From: a bacterium
GTDB taxonomy: Bacteria; Planctomycetota; UBA1135; UBA2386
DNA: 64,000 nt
NCBI GenBank assembly: GCA_030432695.1
Contig: JAUILN010000002.1
Location: 806,001 to 870,000 of the forward strand
Direction: 5' to 3'
Under the pieces are notes generated by a model. The model was not told where the DNA came from. It searched no databases and saw nothing but the letters and a program-made list of their open reading frames with translations. Made by a program: the position numbers and the translations under genes. Of this stretch, positions 19,937 to 28,508 are shown in pieces. Numbering within the stretch: position 1 is the stretch's first letter; each line of letters opens with the position of its first letter.

Positions 19937-20761
19937 TCACCCGTCGCCACGCGTCGGTGAAGCTGCCGGGCGCGTGGCGGGAACTCCCGGATCGGAAGCA
20001 TCGAGCGGCAGCGCGCAACCTGCGCCGTCGAACTCCACCTCGAAGCGCGGGGCCATCATCCGCACCACGTCCTCGGCGCTGCGCAGATCGGCGCCGCGCA
20101 GGTGTGCGCGCACGGTCTTCTCGCCGATGATCTCGAGGCCACGCGACACGTAGTCGATAGCACCCGGCAGCTCCAACTCGAAGATCAGGTCGAGCGTCTG
20201 CAGCCGCTCCTTCTGTCCCTCGAAGAACTGGCGGCGCAGGTCGTCGGGTGCGGCGAGCAGGTCGGCGATCCGGTCGGCACGGTCGCGCCAGGCCGTGTGG
20301 CCGCGCGGGTAGACGACGATCCGGATCCCGCCCGGGTTGCGCCCCTCCAGCACGAACCACTCGGTCTCGCCGCCCATCAGCGGGCTCCGGCGCAGTGCCG
20401 CGACTTCGCCGAAGCGCGCCGCGACGGCCAGGTCCTGGCGCGCGCCGTCCCGCTCCACCCGGTGCTCGGTCAGCTCCAGGCCACGCTCGCGGAGATCCTC
20501 GCCGACCCGCTCGCGATCGAGCAGCCGGGTCGGATCGACGCGCTGCTCAGGTCCACCGGAGTCCAGCGCCTGCGCGGTCCGACGGAGCCGGTCCAGGAGT
20601 TGGTCGCTGAGCCGGATGTCCGCCCGTTGCATGCCCGATCCGTCCGCATCGAGACGGACGGCTACCCTCATCCGGAAGCAACCGGGCAGGCTCAGCACCA
20701 GCCCAGCGAGCAGCACGGTGCGCACTCCGGTGGCCCGGCACGCGTTCGCCACGATCCTCAT
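19937..20761 (-). CDS. Lipoprotein resembling the LppM family
   Basis: ATG 20761 gives 274 residues with a lipoprotein signal peptide: hydrophobic run VLLAGLVLSLPGC with the invariant Cys near residue 29. The mature N-terminus MRVAVRLDADGSGMQRADI resembles the LppM-type domain, which starts with the same beta-hairpin on the outer side of the membrane. The C-terminal 60 residues include Arg/Asp-rich helices and a Pro-rich tail. Role unknown; envelope location is clear. The gene is convergent with the TAP hydrolase and divergent from the exchanger gene at 20907. Confidence 0.7.
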   Translation of the reverse strand: MRIVANACRATGVRTVLLAGLVLSLPGCFRMRVAVRLDADGSGMQRADIRLSDQLLDRLRRTAQALDSGGPEQRVDPTRLLDRERVGEDLRERGLELTEHRVERDGARQDLAVAARFGEVAALRRSPLMGGETEWFVLEGRNPGGIRIVVYPRGHTAWRDRADRIADLLAAPDDLRRQFFEGQKERLQTLDLIFELELPGAIDYVSRGLEIIGEKTVRAHLRGADLRSAEDVVRMMAPRFEVEFDGAGCALPLDASDPGVPATRPAASPTRGDG

Positions 20762-20906
20762 GGCATTGTCATCGGCCGCACGACCGTTGGGGCCGTAGTG
20801 CTCCGCGGGTCGGGACACGGTCCACTGGCCGATTCCTGGTCTCGCACCCGCGCCCGTCCCATGATGCTCGGCCGGCAGGCCCATCGTGGCTGGCCGACTC
20901 ACTTCC

Positions 20907-21875
20907 ATGGACTGGGTATGGATCGTCGTCGGGCTCGCGACCCTGATCAGCGCCGCGGAGCTGCTGGTCCGCGGATCGGTATGGTGCGCGCTCGCGATGG
21001 GTATCCGACCGATGCTGGTGGGACTCACCCTGGTAGCGTTCGGGACTTCGGCCCCGGAACTCTTCGTGGGCCTCGCCTCGGCGTTCGACGGCAGGCCCGG
21101 CTTCGCCACCGGTTCAGCGCTCGGCAGCAACATCGTCAACATCGGCGTCATCGTCGGCCTGGCCGCGATGCTGAAGCCCATCGAACACGCCGCGAACAGC
21201 GCGCGCTTCGAAGTGCGCTTCCTGCTACTGATCTGCACGGCGATCTTCGCGCCCTTGACGCTCGGCCGCCCCCTCGGCCCGGTGTTCGGCAGCATCCTGC
21301 TGGCCGCGTTGCTGGCCTTCACCGCGATCCTGGTGGCGCGCGAGAAGCGTCACAAGCGCGAGGCCGAAGCCGCGGGTCGCCAGCTCCCCATGCAGGTCGT
21401 TCCAACGCCTGCTGGCAGCTTGCTGCACCTCGCGTTCGTGCTGATCGGACTCGCCGGCCTCAAGTTCGGCGGCGACTGGCTGGTCGAAGGCGCCAGCGGC
21501 GTGGCCCGCTCGCTCGGCATGAGCGAAACGCTGATCGGCATGACGATCCTCGCGGTCGGCACCAGCCTGCCCGAACTCGCCGCCTCCGCCGTCGCCGCCC
21601 GCAAGGGCCACCCCGAGATCGCGCTGGGCAACGTGCTCGGCAGCAACGTCTTCAACATCTGCATGGTCCTCGGCGGCACGTCGCTGATCGCGCCTCTGCC
21701 GATGAACTGGCTGGAGGAGGGCACGGCCGCTGCGGTTGGCCTGGCGATGGCGATCGTGCTGGCCCTGTTGCTGCGCTTCCGTCACGGGATCGGGCGGATC
21801 GCCGGGTTCGGTCTGCTGGTTGCCTATGCCGGCTACGTCGTCGCTGCGATCCTGACCTCGCCGGACGGTGGTTGA
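20907..21875 (+). CDS. Calcium/sodium antiporter (CaCA family, YrbG-like)
   Basis: I prefer ATG 20907 (MDWVWIVVGL) over the in-frame GTG 20886; it gives 322 residues. About ten membrane helices are seen. The two inverted alpha-repeats of the family are intact: LTLVAFGTSAPELFVGLAS followed by GSALGSNIVNIG in the first half, and AVGTSLPELAASAVAA followed by GNVLGSNVFNI in the second. The acidic residues in GTSxPEL bind the cations. The protein exchanges calcium for sodium or protons across the inner membrane. It stands alone; the next gene begins 42 bases later and is exported, so an operon is possible but not required. Confidence 0.93.
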   Translation: MDWVWIVVGLATLISAAELLVRGSVWCALAMGIRPMLVGLTLVAFGTSAPELFVGLASAFDGRPGFATGSALGSNIVNIGVIVGLAAMLKPIEHAANSARFEVRFLLLICTAIFAPLTLGRPLGPVFGSILLAALLAFTAILVAREKRHKREAEAAGRQLPMQVVPTPAGSLLHLAFVLIGLAGLKFGGDWLVEGASGVARSLGMSETLIGMTILAVGTSLPELAASAVAARKGHPEIALGNVLGSNVFNICMVLGGTSLIAPLPMNWLEEGTAAAVGLAMAIVLALLLRFRHGIGRIAGFGLLVAYAGYVVAAILTSPDGG

Positions 21876-21917
21876 TCCCGGCGCGGCCTCGGCCGGCTCG
21901 CTACACTACCGGGTGCC

Positions 21918-22700
21918 ATGATCCTCCCCAGCCTGGCCCTCTCCCTCGTCGCGGTCTTCCAGGATCCCGAGCCCGCGCCGACCCCGAAGCCGGAAGGCAC
22001 CCCGCCCGCCGCGCAGGACACCGGACCCGCCTTCGAGGTCTGGGACGACAGCAAGGCGAAGGAGGTCCTGAAGGAGGTCAAGGAGCTGACCAAGGGCCGG
22101 CGGGTGCCGATGGCCAAGCGGGTGCAGGCGGTCGAGAAGATGGCGGCGGGCAGCAACCGCAAGCTCGTGCCCGAACTCGCCAAGATGGTCGCTGCCGACG
22201 ACTCGGTGGTCGTCAAGCAGCAGGCCGCCGCCGCGCTCGGCCACCAGCCGACCAAGGACGCGAAGAAGGTGCTGGTGAAGCTGCTCGGCGACGACAAGAT
22301 GCGCCGACTGCCTCAGGTGATGGCGCCGTTGGTCGATGCGTTCGCGAAGAACGGCTACGAGGACGGCGACTGGGAGCGCGTGATGAACGGCATGTTCGAA
22401 CGCGAGTACTCGCCGGAGACGGTGCCGCTGCAGAAGGCGATCCTCCGACTGATCACCCAGCACGAGGAGAAGGCCGCGATCGACCTGCTGCTCGACAACC
22501 TCGGGGAACCCATACCGGCGGATCCCGATGACGCGAACAATCCTCCCGCCGAGTACTGGGAAGCACGCTGGAAGGCCTGGGAGGTGTGGCGCGAAGACGT
22601 GAAGACCGCGCTGTTCGAGATCACCGGCCAGCGCTTCAGCACCAAGGCAGAAGCCAGGGCCTGGTTGGAGAAGAACGGCAAGTCGATCGGCATCCGTTGA
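21918..22700 (+). CDS. Exported protein with HEAT-like repeats
   Basis: ATG 21918 gives 260 residues with a short hydrophobic start (MILPSLALSLVAVFQ), then a Pro/Ala-rich linker to about residue 40. The region 45-200 is helical and Lys-rich, with HEAT-like units such as KLVPELAKMVAADDSVVVKQ and DAKKVLVKLLGDDKMRRLP. A final helical part (WEARWKAWEVWREDVKTALF) is Trp-rich. It probably is a secreted binding scaffold. The stop overlaps the TTG start of the next gene by three bases, so both are co-translated. Confidence 0.7.
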   Translation: MILPSLALSLVAVFQDPEPAPTPKPEGTPPAAQDTGPAFEVWDDSKAKEVLKEVKELTKGRRVPMAKRVQAVEKMAAGSNRKLVPELAKMVAADDSVVVKQQAAAALGHQPTKDAKKVLVKLLGDDKMRRLPQVMAPLVDAFAKNGYEDGDWERVMNGMFEREYSPETVPLQKAILRLITQHEEKAAIDLLLDNLGEPIPADPDDANNPPAEYWEARWKAWEVWREDVKTALFEITGQRFSTKAEARAWLEKNGKSIGIR

Positions 22701-24040
22701 CCACCACGACCCACCTTCCCGCGTGGATCCAGGACCACGCGCCCTGGCTCCTCGAACCCGCGCTCGGCACCTGCGTCGTCGGCACGCGCGCCCTCGCCGA
22801 AGCCTGCCACCGGGAAGGGCTGAAGGCTCCCGAGCCTCGCGACCTCGACCTCGCCTGGTCGGTCGACGTCGAAGCCGGCAGCGAGATCCTCGCCCGCCAC
22901 GACGCGGCGCTGCCGATCACCGACCACGCACGCAATCGAGGCACCCTCGCGTTCCGCGTTGCCGGCGAACGCATCGAGATCACCTCCTACCGAGGCGGAC
23001 CACCCGACGGCCCGCCCGAGTCGCGCCTCGCCAACGACCTCGCCCACCGCGAGTGCACCGTGGCCGCCATCGCGTGGCGCCTCCACGACGACCGGATCGT
23101 CGATCCGATGCAGGGGCTCGCGCACTGGCGCGAGGGTCGGCTGGAGCCCTGCGGTGACGCCCGGGCCCGCTTCGACGAGCACCCGATCCGTCTGTTCCGC
23201 TGGTATCGCCGCGCACACGCCTGGCACCTGAACCTCGCCAAGTCGATCCGCTCGCTGCCCGAGAACCTCTGCGCCGCGCACCCACCCCAGGCCGAGGCTC
23301 TGGCGGCCGAGCTGCGCACCGCGCTGCTCGACCTCGAGTCCCCCGGCCGCATGCTGCTCGAGCTGGCGGAAGACGGTCAGCTCACTGCGCTGCTGCCCGA
23401 ACTCGCCCCGCAGTTCGACGGTCGCGCCGCCGGTCCGCAGCGCTACCACCCCGAGGTCAGCCAGGCACTGCACCTGGTGCTCGCGCTGGAGTGGGCCACC
23501 GGCCGCACGAAGCACCTCTCCGACGACGACCGCGTCCGCGTGCTCGTCGCCGTGCTCTGCCACGATCTGGGCAAGGGCCTCACGCCCGGCCCGCACCTGC
23601 CCTCCCACCACGGCCATGAGGAAGCCGGCGTGCCGCTGGTCGACGCGTTCCTCGACCGCCTGCCGAGCCTCACCGACGCGGCCGGCCGTCGCTTGGCGCA
23701 GCAGGTCTGCCGACTGCACCTCGGCGCGCGCCGCCTGCGCACCATGCGACCCGGCACCCTCGCGAAGCTCTACGACCGCGAGTTCCGCGGCAGCGCGTTC
23801 CAACTGGAGCCGTTCGCCCTCGCGCTGGCGGCCGACAGTGGTGGACGGCTCGGCTTCGAAGCCAACGGCGACGAGACGCTCGAGCAGGTCCGTCGCGACG
23901 TGACCGCGTTGCAGCAGGCCTGCGAGAGCGTCGACGTGCAGGAGCTGCGCACGCGCTTCGACGACGTCGAGACCTTCAAGGCGCAACTGCACGAGGCGCG
24001 CGCCAAGGCGGTGCGGCGAGCGTTCGGCTCGGCGGAGTGA
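22697..24040 (+). CDS. CCA-adding/poly(A) polymerase-like protein with HD domain
   Basis: I start at TTG 22697, which overlaps the previous stop as TTGA, giving 447 residues. The N-terminal half is a class II nucleotidyltransferase: the palm motif DLDLAW supplies the metal-binding aspartates, followed by GTLAFRVAGERIEITSYRG and the NDLAHRECTVAAIAW motif typical of PcnB/Cca. The usual GGxVRD at the start is degenerate (VVGTRALAEA). The C-terminal half is an HD phosphohydrolase-type domain with HDLGKG and a second histidine-rich segment (HHGHEEAG). tRNA nucleotidyltransferase with 2',3'-phosphatase activity is the closest model. The loss of GGxVRD leaves its specificity open. Confidence 0.8.
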   Translation: MTTTTHLPAWIQDHAPWLLEPALGTCVVGTRALAEACHREGLKAPEPRDLDLAWSVDVEAGSEILARHDAALPITDHARNRGTLAFRVAGERIEITSYRGGPPDGPPESRLANDLAHRECTVAAIAWRLHDDRIVDPMQGLAHWREGRLEPCGDARARFDEHPIRLFRWYRRAHAWHLNLAKSIRSLPENLCAAHPPQAEALAAELRTALLDLESPGRMLLELAEDGQLTALLPELAPQFDGRAAGPQRYHPEVSQALHLVLALEWATGRTKHLSDDDRVRVLVAVLCHDLGKGLTPGPHLPSHHGHEEAGVPLVDAFLDRLPSLTDAAGRRLAQQVCRLHLGARRLRTMRPGTLAKLYDREFRGSAFQLEPFALALAADSGGRLGFEANGDETLEQVRRDVTALQQACESVDVQELRTRFDDVETFKAQLHEARAKAVRRAFGSAE

Positions 24041-24049
24041 GCCAGGTCG

Positions 24050-25058
24050 TCACTCGCCGCCGCGACGACGATGCTCGGCCCGCCGCGCGACCGTCAGCCG
24101 CCGCGTCCGCCGCAGCGCGGTCAACATCCGTTGCTTCGCGTGTCGATGCAGTTCGCCGTGCGCGGTGCAGGTGGTCACAACCACGCCGACCAGGCCGACG
24201 AGCAATGCGAAGAACCCCGGGCCCGACCAGCCGTGCAGGATCACGCCCGAGCCCCGGTCGACCACCGTGCCGAAGCCAGCAACGGAAGTGACGGCCATCG
24301 GCAGCAGCAGCACGGCGGCGACCAGGCCGCTGGCGTAGACCACGGCACGCGGGCGCACGGCCGTGCCCGCACATCGCACCGCGAACCAGAGCAGTGCGTC
24401 GAGGACGAACACCGGCACGAGTGCCCACAACGGCAGCGGACCCGAGCCGAACAGGTCCACGGTGGTCTGCCAGCCCCAGGACACCACGTTCCGCGAGCGG
24501 TCGTCGACGACTTCGAGCCAGCCGAACGGGAGCAGCAGCGACGCACCGATCAGACCTTCCGACAAGACGCGGCCGAAGAACGTCCGGCCCGAGAGCGAGA
24601 CGGCTGGTTCCTCGGCTTCCGTGCGAGCCGCTGCTGGAGGGCCCGTCGTCGCGCGCACGGCAGCACCCGACTCGGACGCCGGATCGTCGGCCAGCGCCTC
24701 GCGCAGAGCCTCCAGCCCCGGGCGCCGGCGAGGATCGACGTCGAGCGCGGCGAGCACCAGGGCGTCGAGGTCGCGGCGCAGCGCACCAGCCATCTCGCTC
24801 GGCGGTCGGAACCGCCCCACCGGCAGCGCGCCGGTAAGCAGCTCGTAGACCATCACGCCGACCGCGTACACGTCGGTCGCCGGGGAGACCTCGGCGCCGG
24901 CGAGCTGTTCGGGCGCCATATAGTGCGGCGTGCCGAGCACGTCGCCCGGCGATGTCCAAGACCTCGTAGCCAGGAAACAACCCGCGGAGGGCTGCGGGTT
25001 CCGGTTGGTCGGAGCGTTCGGTCACGGGGTGCGAGATGTGGGGCGTCTGGCAGGCCAT
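24050..25058 (-). pseudogene. Ser/Thr kinase remnant lacking the catalytic core
   Basis: From ATG 25058 the first 38 codons match the start of the intact paralogue at 25127-26716 up to [11 protein letters not shown]. The frame then fails. A second frame takes over at once with [17 protein letters not shown] and continues to a normal C-terminus at 24050 (membrane-rich tail with [10 protein letters not shown], matching WGWKSAMSL of the paralogue). Compared with the paralogue about 150 residues are missing, including the glycine loop, catalytic Lys, HRDLKPEN and DFG, and the join is out of frame. The junction is GCCGGGCGA on the coding strand (24942-24950). The product cannot be an active kinase, even if the second part were translated from its own start. 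Confidence 0.85.
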
Positions 25059-25126
25059 CGCCGGTCAGGAACCAGCGCGCCGAGGACGTTACCGCCCATT
25101 CACGGAGTCCGCCCCGAGGCGGCCGA

Positions 25127-26716
25127 TCACGCCTGGCGGCGCATGGGAGCGCGACGCTTCCTGCGTGCCTTGGCGAGCTGCCCGCGCCGTGCGAGCGAGA
25201 GCTTGCGGACGTGGCGACGTGTGCTCCGCGATGCAGCGCCCGCTGCCCGGCGAGCCTCGAACCAGGGGATCAACGTCGTCGCCACCAGACCGGCGTAGCC
25301 AAGCAGCGCGGCACCCAGACCGGGACCGATCTGCACCGACTCGATCCGCAACGGTCCCCCGGCCGTGGACTCCAGCCAGCCGAACATCGACCCGCAGATC
25401 AGAACGAGCGCCGCCACGGCACCGAGCCCCGCCACTCCGGCTGCCAGTTTCGGGAACCACGGCGGCTGCACCGGGCGGTCGCGCAACCAGGCGACGACGA
25501 CCAGCACCGCATCGGCGAGGAACACCGGGAGCAGGGTCCAGAACGGGATGCTCACCGGACCGAGCGACATGGCGCTCTTCCAACCCCAGGCCGTCACTCG
25601 GGTCGCACCGAACCCCGAGACGTCGAACCACATGTGCGGCAGGAACGTCGAGAGCAGCACCAACGCGGTGGCGACGATCCGCCAGGCCAAGAGCGGCGGT
25701 GTGGCGAGCGGACTCGGGCCAGGCGCAACGGCGACGTCGCGAGACGATTCCCGGGCAGGCGCCGATCGCTCGACTCCCGTGCTGCGGAGCAGGGCCTCCC
25801 GCAGTTCGATCAGGCCGGGTCGCTGCGCCGGATCGGCATCGAGACCCGCCATCACGACCTCGTCGAGGTCGTCACGCAGCGAATCCCCGACCTCGCTGGG
25901 TGCCCGGAACCGACCAGTGGGTAACGCACCGGTCAGCGCCTCGTAGGCCATCACCGCGACCGCGTAGACGTCGGCGCTCGCACCGGCGTCCTGACCGGCG
26001 AGCTGCTCCGGTGCCATGTAGTGCGGCGTGCCCATCACGTCGCCGGTGACGGTCAGCGTCGGCGTGTCTGGATCCCGGTAGCGGGCCAGACCGAAGTCGG
26101 CGACGCGCGGATAGCCGTGCACGTCGAGCAGCACGTTCTCCGGCTTGAGGTCGCGGTGAACGGTGCCGCTCGCATGCGCGTGGTGGATCGCCTCGCAAGC
26201 GAACGCCAGCACCCGCAGCGCCCGGCGCCGGTCGTCCGCGGAGCCGGCCATCAGGCTGCGCAGCGTCCGGCCTCCGCACCACTCCAGCACGAGGTAGTGA
26301 ACCCCCTCGACGTCGCCGAAGTCGTGGATGCCGACGATGAACGGATGCTCGAGGCGCGCGATCGCCTGGGCCTCGCGCCGAAAGCGCTCGGCGAACTCCC
26401 CGTCGACGCACCGCTCGGGATGCAGCACCTTGATCGCCACCTCGCGCCCGAGCTTGCGATGGCGGGCCCGGTAGACCGTCCCGGCACCACCAGCACCCGC
26501 CGCGGCGAGGATCTCGTAGGCCGGGAACAGCGGCTGGATCACGGAGAACGGGGTCCCCGCGGCGCGCACGGATTCCGACGCCGCAGCCCCGAACAGCCCC
26601 GCGGCATCCAGGCCGGACAACGGCGGCGGCAGGGGCGGAGGAACGGCGTCGGAGCCGGAGTGCGGCTGGGCCTCGTCGGTCACTGGAGGGGCAGGGAAGT
26701 CGGTGGGACGGGTCAT
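25127..26716 (-). CDS. Membrane Ser/Thr protein kinase
   Basis: ATG 26716 gives 529 residues. After a Pro-rich linker (residues 15-60) the kinase domain begins: glycine loop GAGGAGTVYRA, Lys in VAIKVL, HRDLKPEN catalytic loop, VADFGLAR and the [10 protein letters not shown] activation segment. After about residue 330 comes a linker and a membrane region with several hydrophobic segments (WRIVATALVLLSTFLPHMWF, FWTLLPVFLADAVLVVVAW), ending in a basic helix. All catalytic residues are present. It is the intact paralogue of the remnant 67 bases downstream; the two arose by tandem duplication. Divergent from the exported protein at 26893. Confidence 0.92.
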   Translation of the reverse strand: MTRPTDFPAPPVTDEAQPHSGSDAVPPPLPPPLSGLDAAGLFGAAASESVRAAGTPFSVIQPLFPAYEILAAAGAGGAGTVYRARHRKLGREVAIKVLHPERCVDGEFAERFRREAQAIARLEHPFIVGIHDFGDVEGVHYLVLEWCGGRTLRSLMAGSADDRRRALRVLAFACEAIHHAHASGTVHRDLKPENVLLDVHGYPRVADFGLARYRDPDTPTLTVTGDVMGTPHYMAPEQLAGQDAGASADVYAVAVMAYEALTGALPTGRFRAPSEVGDSLRDDLDEVVMAGLDADPAQRPGLIELREALLRSTGVERSAPARESSRDVAVAPGPSPLATPPLLAWRIVATALVLLSTFLPHMWFDVSGFGATRVTAWGWKSAMSLGPVSIPFWTLLPVFLADAVLVVVAWLRDRPVQPPWFPKLAAGVAGLGAVAALVLICGSMFGWLESTAGGPLRIESVQIGPGLGAALLGYAGLVATTLIPWFEARRAAGAASRSTRRHVRKLSLARRGQLAKARRKRRAPMRRQA

Positions 26717-26892
26717 CGCCCGGGAGGGAACCCGGGCGACTGCGACGTTACAGGGTGTGCTCGCGAATCTGAGCGACACGATGCGGCGACTGCGGCGGGG
26801 CCCCTCCTCGCTTAGGATCCGGTGTCGAGCCCGCAGATCAGGACGATCCACCCCCAACTGCGGAGAGAAGGCTGGAGCCGTAGCCTCCCCAC

Positions 26893-28491
26893 GTGAGTGA
26901 ACCCTTGACCCGTACCGCGCATCTCGGCATGGCACCGTTCTGCTGGCGGAACCTGGTGGTTACCGCTGCATGGTGCACCCTGCTCTCGGCCTCGCCCGCA
27001 TGCGCCCAGGAAGGGGAGCGACCGGATCGCCTGCTCAACCTGAACGCGTTCTTCGGCCCGGACCTGTATTGGGCAGGCAGCAGCGGTCGGCTGACGATCT
27101 ATCCGCCGCGGATCTCCAGATCCGTGGGGAAGGCCCTGCCTCAGCTCCTCGCAGGGGGATTCGCCTTCGTCGGTGCACGCAATGCTCCGCACCTGGTCGT
27201 GTGCGGCCGAGACCCTGACGCCGACGAGGGATTCGTCCGCCTGTTCGTCTGGGACGATGCCGCGGCCGACTACGTCACGCCTGCTACCGGCGGCACCTAC
27301 CGCGAAGCAGGCAGCGACTTCGTGGGAGTCGATGGAGATGCCGCGGGGCGGATCCACCTCCTCGATGCGAAGAAGGCCCGCATCATCTCCGGGCCGTTTC
27401 CCGAGGCGGGATCGCTCCCGTCGTCGTGGTCGACCACGCTGTCCAGCGCTGAGGTCCCACAGCTCGCCGATGCCGCCGACAAGTTCCTGAGGGTCACGAG
27501 CAAGCCCTCGGGGGAGACCGCGTTCATTCTCCCCGTCTACCGAGCGGAGGACTCCAATCTGGTGATCCACGTTTCGCCGCAGGGCGTGCGGGTGGTGGAC
27601 CCGGATCGCGACAGGAAGCGGGCGTACCTCGACAGCTCCTCGATCGCCGCCCATCAGGAAGACGTGAGGATCAAAGGACCGGCGTCGACCGTCGTGACCC
27701 TGCTCGACGTCACCGACCTCGACCAGGTCGTGGCCGTCGCCGAAGGGCTGACCGACGCCACCGGCATCGCCCAGCTCGCTGTCGCGCCGCCGGGTCTCCG
27801 ATTGGGCCAGGTCTACGCCGTCCGCTCGGCGGCCCTCGGCACCTTCGACGCCCCGTTCCGGAGTCCGGCGATCCTCATCGGACAGGCCGACGACCTCGAG
27901 CCCGGCACCGCCATCCGACCGCTCGACTCGCGCGACGCTGTGCGCTCCTTCGTCGGCAATCCACACTTCAGCATCTCGGTGAGTCTGGACCCCATAGGAC
28001 TCCGCCACACCCTTGCGGTGCCCGCGTCCTACGACGCCATGCTCAACGTCGGCACCGGCGACGACGTCGTCACGCTCCCCGATGGCCGGCCGTACCTGCA
28101 GAGCGAGGTGTCGATCGCGGCGACGGCGCAGATCTGGAATGAACGGAGACCCGGCTTCGGAGTCGTCGACCTTCCCATACCCGATGAACCAGACCTGGTC
28201 GGGGGCGTCGTCCACTACCAATGGGTGGTGCTCGTCGACGGCGAACCCCGATTGTCGAACATCGTAGGCTACATCGTCCGGTCCGAGCGATGGGTGCCGC
28301 CAGGCAGCGAAGCCTTCTTCGGTCGTGATCCCGGCCACGAAGTGAGTGAAGGCAGAACGCAGGAGACCTCGTTGGCCGAATCCGAAGAGTTCGCCTCGGC
28401 CCTGAGTTCCTGGTTGGAGTCAGCCCAGATCGAGCGGGTGCCGGACTCCGTCCGCCGGACGGTTCATCACCGGCTCGGTTTGCAGCGCTGA
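26893..28491 (+). CDS. Exported protein of unknown function
   Basis: The frame opens at GTG 26893 (532 residues). ATG 26929 is an equally good start and gives a cleaner signal peptide (LVVTAAWCTLLSASPACAQ). The mature protein starts with about 200 residues of beta-rich sequence with propeller-like segments (HLVVCGRDPDADEGFVRLFVW, FVGVDGDAAGRIHLLD). A middle domain and a C-terminal Ig-like stretch (VGGVVHYQWVVLVDGEPRLS) follow. I recognise no family or active site. The base composition and codon use are like the neighbours. It converges with the sigma fusion gene, 17 bases away. Confidence 0.7.
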   Translation: MSEPLTRTAHLGMAPFCWRNLVVTAAWCTLLSASPACAQEGERPDRLLNLNAFFGPDLYWAGSSGRLTIYPPRISRSVGKALPQLLAGGFAFVGARNAPHLVVCGRDPDADEGFVRLFVWDDAAADYVTPATGGTYREAGSDFVGVDGDAAGRIHLLDAKKARIISGPFPEAGSLPSSWSTTLSSAEVPQLADAADKFLRVTSKPSGETAFILPVYRAEDSNLVIHVSPQGVRVVDPDRDRKRAYLDSSSIAAHQEDVRIKGPASTVVTLLDVTDLDQVVAVAEGLTDATGIAQLAVAPPGLRLGQVYAVRSAALGTFDAPFRSPAILIGQADDLEPGTAIRPLDSRDAVRSFVGNPHFSISVSLDPIGLRHTLAVPASYDAMLNVGTGDDVVTLPDGRPYLQSEVSIAATAQIWNERRPGFGVVDLPIPDEPDLVGGVVHYQWVVLVDGEPRLSNIVGYIVRSERWVPPGSEAFFGRDPGHEVSEGRTQETSLAESEEFASALSSWLESAQIERVPDSVRRTVHHRLGLQR

Positions 28492-28508
28492 TTCTCGGAA
28501 GCCGTCGA

